From NCBI RefSeq assembly GCF_003626645.1, contig NZ_RBAM01000001.1:744001-808000 (forward strand): 64,000 bases of DNA, given 5' to 3'. This document shows positions 7,525-15,443 of this stretch, piece after piece. Source of the DNA: Streptomyces klenkii (GTDB taxonomy: Bacteria; Actinomycetota; Actinomycetes; Streptomycetales; Streptomycetaceae). The position numbers and the translations under genes are program-made. Below the pieces are notes generated by a model. That model was not told where the DNA came from. It saw only the letters and a list, made by a program, of their open reading frames with translations, and searched no databases. How positions within the stretch are numbered: the stretch's first letter is position 1; the number at the start of each line of letters is the position of its first letter.

Positions 7525-8727
7525 ATGACCATCACCGGCACTGACACTTCCGCCCCGAACGCCGCCGAACTGGTGGCCCGGGCCACCGCTCTGCAACCGC
7601 TGCTGCGCGAGCACGCCGCCAGGATCGAAGCGGACCGCAAGGTGACCGACGAGGTGATCGAAGCCCTGGCGGACGCCGGGCTGTTCAAGCTGACCGTGGC
7701 GCGGCGCTTCGGCGGCTACGAGACCGACATGCGCACCCTGGTGGACGTGTCCGCCGCGGTCGCCGAGGGCGACGGCTCCACGGGATGGGTGCTGGCCGTG
7801 GTCAACACCTGCAACTGGCTCGCCGGCCTGTTCCCCCTCGCCGCCCAGGAAGAAGTCTTCGGCACCGACCCCGACGCACGCGTCACCGGTGTCTTCACCC
7901 CGGCCACCGCCACCAACCGCAAGGTCGAAGGCGGCTGGCGGATATCCGGCCGCTGGTACTACAACTCCGGCTCCTGGCACTCCACGTGGGCCGTGCTGGG
8001 CCTGCCGCTGAACGACGAGAGCGGTGAGGTGGTCGACCAGGCGATGGTGCTCGCGCCACGTACGGACCTGGAGATGCAGGACGTCTGGCACGTCGCCGGA
8101 ATGTGCGGGACCGGCAGCAACTGCCTGATCGCCGAAGACATCTTCGTGCCCGAGCACCGCGTCATCTCCGTCCCGCGCGCGATCGACGGCGAACTGCCCG
8201 CCGTACACGGGCCGACGGGACTGTTCCGCTCACCGCTCTCACCGCTCCTCGCCCTGGGCCTGGCCGGGCCCCAAGTGGGCATGGCACGCGCCGCGCTGAA
8301 GCTGGTCACCGAGAAGGCCGGGACCAAGCCGATCTCGTACACCTACTACGAGACGCAGGCCGAGTCGGTGGCCGTACAGCTCCAGGTCGCCGAGGCCGCC
8401 ATGCGGATCGACACCGCGCAACTGCACCTGCACCGGGCCGCCGCGGACATCGACGAGGCCGCCGCCCGCGGCGGCAAGCTCGACGCGCCGATCCGAGCCA
8501 GGGTCCGGGCGGACAGCGGACACGCCATCAAGAACGTCCTGGAGGCCATCAACACCCTGCTCAACGTGCACGGCGGTGGCGCTTTCGCCGACGTCAACCC
8601 GCTGCAGCGGATCTGGCGGGACGCGAGCACCGCCGGACGACACGCGGTCTCCACGCCCGCGGTGGGCATGGAAATCTACGGCAAGCTGCTGCTGGGCATC
8701 GAGGAGCGGATCACGCCCTTCGTATGA
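7525..8727 (+). CDS. flavin-dependent monooxygenase, acyl-CoA dehydrogenase fold (HsaA-like)
   Basis: A 400-aa oxygenase component. The fold is that of acyl-CoA dehydrogenases: N-terminal helical domain (about 15-125, with GLFKLTVARRFGGYE and VAEGDGSTGWVLAV), a middle beta domain (about 125-235), and a C-terminal helical domain of the PF08028 type (about 245-385). The family includes HsaA and other hydroxylases that use reduced flavin from a separate reductase to hydroxylate aromatic substrates. The catalytic base Glu of true acyl-CoA dehydrogenases is not evident. Together with the upstream reductase and divergent FCD regulator it looks like an inducible aromatic hydroxylation module. The substrate is not readable. 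Confidence 0.87.
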   Translation: MTITGTDTSAPNAAELVARATALQPLLREHAARIEADRKVTDEVIEALADAGLFKLTVARRFGGYETDMRTLVDVSAAVAEGDGSTGWVLAVVNTCNWLAGLFPLAAQEEVFGTDPDARVTGVFTPATATNRKVEGGWRISGRWYYNSGSWHSTWAVLGLPLNDESGEVVDQAMVLAPRTDLEMQDVWHVAGMCGTGSNCLIAEDIFVPEHRVISVPRAIDGELPAVHGPTGLFRSPLSPLLALGLAGPQVGMARAALKLVTEKAGTKPISYTYYETQAESVAVQLQVAEAAMRIDTAQLHLHRAAADIDEAAARGGKLDAPIRARVRADSGHAIKNVLEAINTLLNVHGGGAFADVNPLQRIWRDASTAGRHAVSTPAVGMEIYGKLLLGIEERITPFV

Positions 8728-8731
8728 GACA

Positions 8732-8765
8732 CGGGCCCGGCGCGACGACCATCGCGCCGGGCCCG
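8732..8765 (+). terminator. intrinsic terminator-like hairpin after the monooxygenase gene
   Basis: A perfect 14-bp GC-rich inverted repeat (8732-8745 and 8752-8765) with a 6-base loop begins 4 bp after the stop codon. It probably ends the reductase/monooxygenase transcript. The rest of 8766-8922 holds nothing I recognise. Confidence 0.75.
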
Positions 8766-8922
8766 GCAGTCACGCAGCGGGCACGGCCTCACCCCGAACC
8801 GGCCGCCTTGCCTCGAGGCGCACACGGCTACAGCCGCCCTGCCCCGAAGTGCACACGGCTGCGCCGGAACGGAACCTGTCAGCGGAGCTCCGCTGAACCG
8901 CAGCACCCTTCGAAGAAAGGCC

Positions 8923-9357
8923 TCAGCAGCACTTGGGCCAATCCCAAGTCCACCAGTTCGCACCGAGGTCGGGGCGCGTCTTGCCCACGATGGCGCCGTT
9001 GCTGTTCTTGAGAACGATGTGCGTTTCGAATTTGCCCTGCCCCTGCGCATCCGACACGCTGATCTTGCTCGTGGCGCGGGCATTGCCGAGAGGATCGGGC
9101 ATGCCCATGGACACCCATCCGGTCCACTGCTTGCTGACGGTCCAGCGCGTCCACACCGCGTAGTCGAGGCCGACGAGGAACTGTTCCTTCTCGCCGTTCG
9201 GAAGCTTGTGGTCCGTCACGCCGTAATCACATACGTACTTGCCGCCGCCCCCCGCAGTGCAGGTGTCGGCCGCCTGAGCCGGCGTGACGGCGACGGCCAG
9301 TCCTGCCATGGTGGCGAGGGCGACAGCGACGGCCTTGATTCTCTTCAACCTGAGCAT
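8923..9357 (-). CDS. small secreted protein of unknown function
   Basis: A 144-aa exported protein when started at the ATG at 9357, which begins a typical signal peptide (MLRLKRIKAVAVALATMAG, cleavage after AQA near residue 30). The frame can be read from 9414, but that adds a polar tail ahead of the leader. The mature part has four Cys residues, including the last two residues, and is rich in Trp (WTRWTVSKQWTGWVSMG, NWWTWDW), which suggests a compact beta protein. I do not recognise the family. Confidence 0.65.
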   Translation of the reverse strand: MLRLKRIKAVAVALATMAGLAVAVTPAQAADTCTAGGGGKYVCDYGVTDHKLPNGEKEQFLVGLDYAVWTRWTVSKQWTGWVSMGMPDPLGNARATSKISVSDAQGQGKFETHIVLKNSNGAIVGKTRPDLGANWWTWDWPKCC

Positions 9358-9582
9358 CCCGTTCTCTGAAATACGACCCGTGCGAGGCAGGGCTCCGGGC
9401 CCGTGCTCTGACACGCCGTCAGCCTACCGGTCGTCGGCTGACGGCTCGCTAACGAAGTGCTGACGTCGCTCTGACGTCCCCGCTGAGCTCCAGGGCGACC
9501 GCCGCCCGGCCTATCTCATACGGGCTCTTCTGCTGGTTGTCCTGTGTTTGGATACCGGAGCTCGCCTTTGTGAGGGGAAACG

Positions 9583-10608
9583 TTGACACGTACGACACCG
9601 CCGCGCCCACTGGACGTGACCGCGCAGCTTCCGGAGCTGGCCGATCTGGCCAGGACAGCCACTCGCCTGCACCCGCGGCCCGGTGCCCCCACCGTTCATG
9701 ACAGCTCAGTGGGCGGCCCGCTGCTGTGGCCGACGGGTGAGCCCTGGCCGGAATACGAGCCGAAGCAGGCACCCTACGGGCCGTTGACCACTCTGGCGGA
9801 CGTCCACACGCTACGGGGGATCGTCGAGCAGGAGCGGTCCCGGCCGAGGACCGGCGGCGAGATCCTGCCGACGGGGTGGCAGGCGGAGGTGATCGACCGG
9901 ATCAGGAACGGGTACGCACCGGAGCTGTTGCCGGAGGGGCCGCTGCCGCTCATCCCGCTCGTGCAGCTCTACGCCCGGGATGTGCCCGGACTCCCATGCC
10001 CTGAGGGAACGGACATGCTTCAGGCTCTGTGGTCCCCGTTCGACGAGATCGAAGGGTGCTCCGGCGCTGTGCAGCTGCGGTGGCGGTTGTCCTCGGACGT
10101 GCGTGAGGTCCTGGCCGAGCCACCGGAGCCTGCCTACATCGACATGAGCGACCTTGTGCCGGCACCATGCGTGCTGCACCCGGAACAGGTGCGGGAGTTC
10201 CCTCCGCTGCACCTCCTCACGGAGGAACAGACGAAGCGCTTGGACGCCTGGACGAACTGGACGAAGGAGCGTTCGCCGGACTACGAGCAGCTTGATTACG
10301 AGGGAGATCTGTCCATTGCACCAGGCTGGAAGCTGGGCGGCTGGCCCGCGCACTTCACCTACCGCTATCCGGCGAGCTCCGGCGAGCTCCAGTGCGGGGA
10401 GTGCGGCGGTCCCGTCGAGGCGCTGCTGACCGTCGCCGGCAGCGAGTGGGACGGCAGGAGCCGCAGCTGGTGCCCGGTCGAGGACGTGGACGGACATCCG
10501 TACCACAGTCGCACACCCACGGTGGTGACGGTCGGGCGTGGCTTCACCTTGCAGATCTACATCTGCGTCGGCACACCGTCCCACCTACCGCGGACGATCA
10601 TGCAGTAG
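9583..10608 (+). CDS. DUF1963-like (YwqG-type) protein
   Basis: A 341-aa cytoplasmic protein starting with TTG after a good AGGGGA site. Motifs typical of the YwqG/DUF1963 group are visible: SSVGGPLLWPTGEPWPE near residue 45, LIPLVQLYARDVPGLPCPEG near 125, WKLGGWPAHFTYR near 250 and a CGECGG pair near 270. Proteins of this group act as housekeeping or toxin-associated proteins of unclear function. No signal peptide or membrane segment is seen. Identity of the group is moderately sure, its role is not known. Confidence 0.7.
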   Translation: MTRTTPPRPLDVTAQLPELADLARTATRLHPRPGAPTVHDSSVGGPLLWPTGEPWPEYEPKQAPYGPLTTLADVHTLRGIVEQERSRPRTGGEILPTGWQAEVIDRIRNGYAPELLPEGPLPLIPLVQLYARDVPGLPCPEGTDMLQALWSPFDEIEGCSGAVQLRWRLSSDVREVLAEPPEPAYIDMSDLVPAPCVLHPEQVREFPPLHLLTEEQTKRLDAWTNWTKERSPDYEQLDYEGDLSIAPGWKLGGWPAHFTYRYPASSGELQCGECGGPVEALLTVAGSEWDGRSRSWCPVEDVDGHPYHSRTPTVVTVGRGFTLQIYICVGTPSHLPRTIMQ

Positions 10609-10739
10609 CGCAGGACGGGGCTGCCACCTCGCCTCGGGCGCCGCGCTGGAAGGCTTCGCGGGAAGCGGCACGTTCGCCGGCGGGTAACGGCGGGATATTC
10701 CGCGCGGCCGTCCATGCGAATGAGACATGATCCTTCGCC

Positions 10740-11495
10740 ATGAGAACCATGCTCCTTCCTCCTCGTCTGACCGCCTCTGCTGAGTCGGTGCGTGAGGCGG
10801 CCCAGCGGTACGGACTGCGGACCGTGCAGTTCACGTCGTTCACACTTCCCGACGGCCTGCGCGGGGCGGAACATCTGCACGCGGGCCCGGGTTTCGCGGA
10901 CGTCGTGGTGCCGGCGTACGGAATCGCGCCGCTTGAGGCGCCGCGTGACTGGCTGGCCGGGCTGCCACGGGAGCTCACGCGCCGCGACGTACGGATCATG
11001 CCGATCGCTGAGGCCTACGCTCTCCGGCGGCCAGTGTTCATCAAATCCCCCAATGACAAGGGGATACGGGCCATGGTCTACGCGGACGGGTCGAGACTGC
11101 CCGGGCCGGATGCCGTGGATCCTGAGACGGTGGTGCTGGTCAGCGACGTAGTGACCTTCGAGGCCGAGTACCGCCTGCACTGCCTTGACGGGACAGTGCA
11201 CACAGGGAGCCGGTACGCCGAGAACGGGCGGCTGGCACTGGGTCCGCTGTCGGAAGCGGCGAAGGCTTTCGGCACCGAAGTGCTCGCCGAGGCCGGCGCA
11301 GCGCTGCCCTCCGCCATCGTCGTCGACGTGGGCACAGCCGACGGGCACTGGGCAGTGGTCGAAGCCAACGCGGCATGGGCCAGCGGCCTCTATACCGCTT
11401 CCCCTGAGCTCGCTCTCGACGTGATCCTGCGCGCCGCCGGACCGGTGGGCGACGTCGCACCCCGCGACCGGCGGTTCATCCGCGTCCCCTCCTGA
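10740..11495 (+). CDS. ATP-grasp domain protein (DUF4343 type)
   Basis: A 251-aa soluble protein. The C-terminal two thirds carry ATP-grasp features: RRPVFIKSPNDKGIRAMVY (nucleotide-binding lysine strand), TVVLVSDVVTFEAEYR, and the metal-binding VVDVGTADGHWAVVEANAA with Asp and Glu/Asn. The size and pattern fit the DUF4343 group, small ATP-grasp proteins of unknown substrate. It stands alone and on the opposite strand to the bls genes that begin 0.5 kb downstream, so I see no reason to place it in that pathway, though an amide-forming role cannot be excluded. Confidence 0.75.
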   Translation: MRTMLLPPRLTASAESVREAAQRYGLRTVQFTSFTLPDGLRGAEHLHAGPGFADVVVPAYGIAPLEAPRDWLAGLPRELTRRDVRIMPIAEAYALRRPVFIKSPNDKGIRAMVYADGSRLPGPDAVDPETVVLVSDVVTFEAEYRLHCLDGTVHTGSRYAENGRLALGPLSEAAKAFGTEVLAEAGAALPSAIVVDVGTADGHWAVVEANAAWASGLYTASPELALDVILRAAGPVGDVAPRDRRFIRVPS

Positions 11496-11645
11496 GCCGC
11501 CGTCGGACTCGTCGATTTACTCCAGTTGATCCAGTTACTCCAGCCCGGCCCCGTCGAGGGTGTCCGCGGCCCGGGTGGCTGTCAGTTCCAGTCCGCAGGG
11601 CCGGAGGGCGGGGGCTACGGGTTCCTATAGAAGGACGGCCGGATC

Positions 11646-11928
11646 GTTGGACGTCGTCTACACCATCTCCGGGCCCGCCGGCGGCGGCGAGAGCACCATG
11701 CACGGCGGCATCATGCAGCTGGCCCAGCAGAACCTGGACGCCGGATCGACCTCCGAATGGCACCCGTACTTCGAGGTCGAGGACTGCGACGCCACGGTCT
11801 CCCGCGCCCAGGAGATGGGCGCCACCGCCATCATCCCTGCCACTGACGCCGAGGGTGTGGGGCGTTTCGCGATGCTGCTCGACCCGTTCGGGGCCCCGTT
11901 CGCCGTCATCACGAGCCCCAAGGCCTGA
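11646..11928 (+). pseudogene. 5'-truncated VOC (glyoxalase) family remnant
   Basis: The C-terminal half of a VOC-fold protein is clear: EWHPYFEVEDCDATVSRAQ, then MGATAIIPATDAEGVGRFAM and LLDPFGAPFAVI, the standard last beta-alpha-beta unit. The N-terminal unit is missing; the sequence before 11646 is not family-like in any frame I checked. Normal members of this type are about 120-260 aa. I infer a decayed gene at the left edge of the bls cluster. The rest of 11496-12031 holds no gene I can support. Confidence 0.55.
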
Positions 11929-12031
11929 TCCTCCGCAGCCGGCTGCCTGCCAGCCCCGCACGGAAGGCAGTCGGACACCCGATGCCCGCCCCTGGAGTGC
12001 GCCATGCGCAGGGACGGGCATCGGCATACGG

Positions 12032-12604
12032 TCAGTGGCCGCGGGCCGCCTCGCGGTGGCGGGTTACCGCGCGGTGCAGGGCCCGGTCGACGGCGGGTAG
12101 CGCGTCGGCGATGTCCGTGTGGACGACGTACTCCACGGTGGCGACCGTGTGCAGTCCCTGGACGAGGAAGGTGTACTGCCGGTCCCTTTCCAGCAGCAGG
12201 ACGATCGGCTTGCCGAAGGCGCTGGCCCAGCCCAATTCGATGTGCGTGCCGGGCGACGCCGGGAAGCCGGGGAGGGCGACGAACGCGTCGGCCTTGCGGA
12301 TCTCCTCCTGGTCGATGCGGGTGCACACCTCCGGACGCATCAGCTCCGCGCCCCACGCCTCCCGGCGGTGCGCGTTGTGGACGGACAGCCGCTGCGCCTC
12401 GAAGTGCTTGATCAGCGTGTCGAAGGGGGCCCGGGCGTCGCCGGACATCTCTCCCGTGGCGGGGTCCAGAAGCTGGAGGAACGGACCGGCGAGGAAGAGC
12501 GAGCGGATGCCCGGGCTCTCCTCCGGCAGGCAGTCGGAGCCCGCGTCGGAGGGAAAGCCGGCGCCGGTGGTCGATGTGGGTTGAGTGCTTGATTCGATCG
12601 TCAT
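12032..12604 (-). CDS. blsM: CMP N-glycosidase (nucleoside 2-deoxyribosyltransferase-like), blasticidin S pathway
   Basis: A 190-aa member of the nucleoside 2-deoxyribosyltransferase fold. SLFLAGPF (about 35-42) is the N-terminal nucleotide-binding strand, and GTHIELGWASAFGKP (119-133) holds the catalytic nucleophile Glu123. In peptidyl-nucleoside pathways the homologues BlsM and MilB hydrolyse CMP to free cytosine, which feeds the glucuronyl transfer step (established for those enzymes). Start: ATG at 12604; the frame runs further upstream but into the antisense of the methyltransferase gene. It is the last gene of a ten-gene unit, 8 bp behind the methyltransferase gene. The identification rests on fold and on gene order. 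Confidence 0.85.
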   Translation of the reverse strand: MTIESSTQPTSTTGAGFPSDAGSDCLPEESPGIRSLFLAGPFLQLLDPATGEMSGDARAPFDTLIKHFEAQRLSVHNAHRREAWGAELMRPEVCTRIDQEEIRKADAFVALPGFPASPGTHIELGWASAFGKPIVLLLERDRQYTFLVQGLHTVATVEYVVHTDIADALPAVDRALHRAVTRHREAARGH

Positions 12605-12612
12605 CGGTTCAG

Positions 12613-13230
12613 TCAGTCCTTGCGGAAGCACTGGATGTAGGCGTCGCCGCTCGTGCCGTACGTGTACTCGGTGGTCTCGTAGGCCGTGTACGGGTGACGC
12701 TCGACGCGAATGCTGCGGAAGTGCGGCAGGTACTGCCAGCGCAGCTCGGGTTTGGTGCTGAAGAACGGGATGAACACCCCGCCGGGGCGCAGCACGCGCA
12801 CGACCTCCGGCATCGTCCTCGCCCACAGCTCCTTGTCCGTCCAGACGTCCATGTCCAGGGCCGGGTCGAAGAACATGCCGTCGATGCTCTCGGACGGCAG
12901 CTCGAAGATGCGCCGGAAGAAGTCGCCGCGCTCGATGGAGAGGTTGCCGGGCAGGTCCGGATGGCGGGCGCGGAAGAGGTCTTCGACCTCGCCGAAGAGC
13001 TCCAGCACCGTGTGGCTGCGGGTGGCGGGGTTGCCGGCGATGCGCAGTGCGGACAGCCCGAGGCCCAGCCCCACTTCGTAGAAGTCACGGCCGTACTCGC
13101 ACAGCATGTCGGCGCTCGCCCACATGAGGTCGCGCTCCCACGCCTGCATGGCCTGTTCGCCGCCGATGCTCAGCGTCACCTCGCCGTCCTTCTCGACGAG
13201 CTTGATGGGAGGTGGAGGTGGATTCTGCAT
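12613..13230 (-). CDS. blsL: SAM-dependent N-methyltransferase, blasticidin S guanidino methylation
   Basis: A 205-aa class I methyltransferase. Motif I reads YEVGLGLGLSALRIAG (51-66), the acidic residue follows in VLELFGEVE, and the post-I region is DGMFFDPALDMDVW and PEVVRVLRPGGVFIPFF. The protein is close in type to guanidinoacetate/arginine methyltransferases. In blasticidin S biosynthesis BlsL methylates the delta-nitrogen of the beta-arginine guanidine (known from work on that pathway). AAGGA 9 bases upstream supports the ATG at 13230. Cytoplasmic. Confidence 0.85.
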   Translation of the reverse strand: MQNPPPPPIKLVEKDGEVTLSIGGEQAMQAWERDLMWASADMLCEYGRDFYEVGLGLGLSALRIAGNPATRSHTVLELFGEVEDLFRARHPDLPGNLSIERGDFFRRIFELPSESIDGMFFDPALDMDVWTDKELWARTMPEVVRVLRPGGVFIPFFSTKPELRWQYLPHFRSIRVERHPYTAYETTEYTYGTSGDAYIQCFRKD

Positions 13231-13357
13231 GGCATCCGTCCTTCGTCCGTCGGGTGGTCGGAGCCCTCGCCGGGCCGTGCCCGGGTACGGGCCGATCGGA
13301 TGGTGCGGGCGGTGCGGGCGGTGCGGGCCGTGCGGTGGTACAGGCGGTCCCGCCGTC

Positions 13358-15259
13358 TTACGCGTCGCGCGGGACGACCCCGAAGTGACGCCGGGCGGTC
13401 GAGACGGCGAGGTCCTGCACGGCGAAGACCGTGAAGTAGTAGGCCTGCGGCGCGGTCCCGGCAGCGAACCGCACCCGGAAGGTCACGTCCCGGGGGTGGT
13501 CGGCAGTGCCCCGGACCTTCACCGTGCGCGGCTCGACCACGGTGTCCTCGCGCAGGTAGGTCGGTACGAACAGGCCGATCCGTACGGGACCGGGCCGGGA
13601 CGCCGTGAGCGCGGCACGTACCTCCAGCACGCCGCCCTGCTCGACCTCGTCGTCGGCGTACGCCAGGAGGGCCGGAGCCTCGGGCACCCGGAACGTCACG
13701 TCCCCGCAGCGCATGCAGACCGCGCACGTGGTGTCCAGGACGTACGGGAGCAGGCCGCGCCGGGTGAACTCCTGGGCGGGCCGGCCGCAGTGGCAGGTCA
13801 CCTCGCGCACCTGCGGGTCGAGGGAGCTGCGGTCGCCGAAGTAGGCCGGGTAGTTCATGATCTCGTTCTCGGGGTTGTCGGCGACCTGCTCGGCGACGGT
13901 GTGGTCGAGCGATTGCAGGTCCGCCGCGAGCGAGGCGTGGATCTCGCCGGGCGACTGGTCGGCGAGGTGGGTGGGCCGGGCCGCCCAGAGGTCCACCTTG
14001 CGGGCGAGCTTCGTCAGCCGCGGGCGCAGAGCATGGTTGTGGGGCAGCAGCTCGGAGGCGAGCAGGGCGGTGAGCCGGCGCCCCGTGGTGAGCAGCAGCG
14101 GGTCGGGCCGGTGGTCGGCCGGCCGGGGCGCGGGAGGGGCTTCCTCCAGCTCGTCCGGCATGCCGAAGCGCATGAACGCCGGATACGGGTGCGACCCCGC
14201 CAGACTGGCGTTGAGCGTGTCGACGGAATCCGCGCCCACGAGGGCGGTGCGCATCCACGCCACGTTCTCCGGCCGGTCGGAATCGTGGACGGACACGGCG
14301 GAGACGACCGTACGGGCCGGGCCGTCGAGGGCATTGAGGAGCAACTGGTACTTGGGGTCGTAGAGCGCGAGGTCGGCAAGCGGACCGCTGTTGCAGGCGC
14401 TGAGCACCACTTCTACGGCTTCCACGCGGTGGAGGGGGATCAGCTTGTCCTCGGGCTTGTAGCACGGCAGCCCGTACGCGCAGCGCGGACCGAGCAGCCC
14501 GGGTACGGCGGGCACGGCCGGGTTGAGGCCGCAGATGGTGAACTCGCCGAGGTTGACGCTGTCGTCCTTGCCGTGGCCCTGGAAGACCACCCTGCGCCAC
14601 CGGGTGCCGAGGACCTCCCCCTGGATGTCGGCGCGTTCGAAGTCACGGTCGTCGAAGACCTGTACGCCGGGCAGGTGGGGCGGCCGGTCGGTGTCGGTGA
14701 ACAGGCCCAGCGCGTCCACGTCCCGGCCCGCGAAGGCGTACTGCTTGGCCACGTTCCAGGCCACGGAGGCACCGTCGCGTCCGCTCAGCAGGGTGAGTGC
14801 GTGGGCCGGCCCGCGGTAGGTGGAGAGCAGGAGAGACCGTACGGGGGAGAGGTTGAGGCTGTCGTAGCGGCCGATGACGAGCAGCGTTCCGGCGTGCCGG
14901 TCGTGGAAGCCGGCCGCGTCGTCGAGCTCCTTCTCGTCCACCCACCGGCGAGCGAGCGGAGCGGCCAGCTCCGCCACGCCCGGGGGCAGCTCCTCGGCCC
15001 CCAGCACGACGCCCAGGTCCAGGGGGGCGGGTACGCGAAGGCCTTCGTACAGGCCGTTCGCCGCGGTCACGGAGGGCACCAGGTCCGCACGGCCGTCGAC
15101 CGGTACGGGCACGGGCGTCCGGCCGGGGGCCGCCAGGAACTCCGCGACGGCATCGGCGTACCGGTCGAGGGCGACCGGGTGGAAGACTCCGGGGCCGGGG
15201 CCGGGGCCGGGGACGGCGGACGGCTGCTGGTGCCGCTGGTCGCTGACGGCAGGGTTCAT
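13358..15259 (-). CDS. blsK: CHAT-like (caspase-fold) protein with zinc-ribbon motif inside the bls cluster
   Basis: A 633-aa protein; the ATG at 15259 has GAGGTG upstream and replaces an in-frame TTG two codons earlier. Residues about 120-330 look like a CHAT/gingipain-type peptidase domain: LLVIGRYDSL, then RVVFQGHGKDD with a candidate catalytic His229, then VEVVLSACNSG with a candidate Cys289. Residues 489-518 hold CHC and CAVCMRC, a possible zinc ribbon. The last about 110 residues are predicted beta-rich. The symbol is positional: it lies where blsK should be, between the exporter and blsL, and I cannot confirm it from family knowledge. Its role is unknown from sequence. Options are a peptide-bond hydrolase, an acyl- or aminoacyl-transferring enzyme working on leucyl-blasticidin, or a scaffold. 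An N-terminal Pro/Gly run comes from a CCGGGG repeat. Confidence 0.7.
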   Translation of the reverse strand: MNPAVSDQRHQQPSAVPGPGPGPGVFHPVALDRYADAVAEFLAAPGRTPVPVPVDGRADLVPSVTAANGLYEGLRVPAPLDLGVVLGAEELPPGVAELAAPLARRWVDEKELDDAAGFHDRHAGTLLVIGRYDSLNLSPVRSLLLSTYRGPAHALTLLSGRDGASVAWNVAKQYAFAGRDVDALGLFTDTDRPPHLPGVQVFDDRDFERADIQGEVLGTRWRRVVFQGHGKDDSVNLGEFTICGLNPAVPAVPGLLGPRCAYGLPCYKPEDKLIPLHRVEAVEVVLSACNSGPLADLALYDPKYQLLLNALDGPARTVVSAVSVHDSDRPENVAWMRTALVGADSVDTLNASLAGSHPYPAFMRFGMPDELEEAPPAPRPADHRPDPLLLTTGRRLTALLASELLPHNHALRPRLTKLARKVDLWAARPTHLADQSPGEIHASLAADLQSLDHTVAEQVADNPENEIMNYPAYFGDRSSLDPQVREVTCHCGRPAQEFTRRGLLPYVLDTTCAVCMRCGDVTFRVPEAPALLAYADDEVEQGGVLEVRAALTASRPGPVRIGLFVPTYLREDTVVEPRTVKVRGTADHPRDVTFRVRFAAGTAPQAYYFTVFAVQDLAVSTARRHFGVVPRDA

Positions 15260-15443
15260 GTTCAAGACACCTCATGTTCGTGCGCTGACCTGGGGAGCAA
15301 GCCCGGCGGCCGGTCGGCTGACGGAGCCGGTCCGGGCGCGGAACGATGCGAGAGAGCGGAGGGAGGAGTAGGAAGCGAGGAGTAGAAAGGAGTAGGGGAG
15401 GCAGGACAGTCACCCGGCGGCCCCCTGCCGAGCCCGGCCCCGC

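Noticed and set aside
10740..11495. DUF4343-type ATP-grasp gene as a member of the bls cluster
   Set aside because: Opposite strand, separated from blsM by 0.5 kb and a decayed gene; the cluster already contains its own ATP-grasp ligase.
13106..15385. Very long plus-strand open frame (759 codons) opposite the CHAT-like gene
   Set aside because: Composition is Gly/Val/Arg-rich without any domain, and the minus strand has clear motifs; it is an antisense artefact of GC-rich codon usage.
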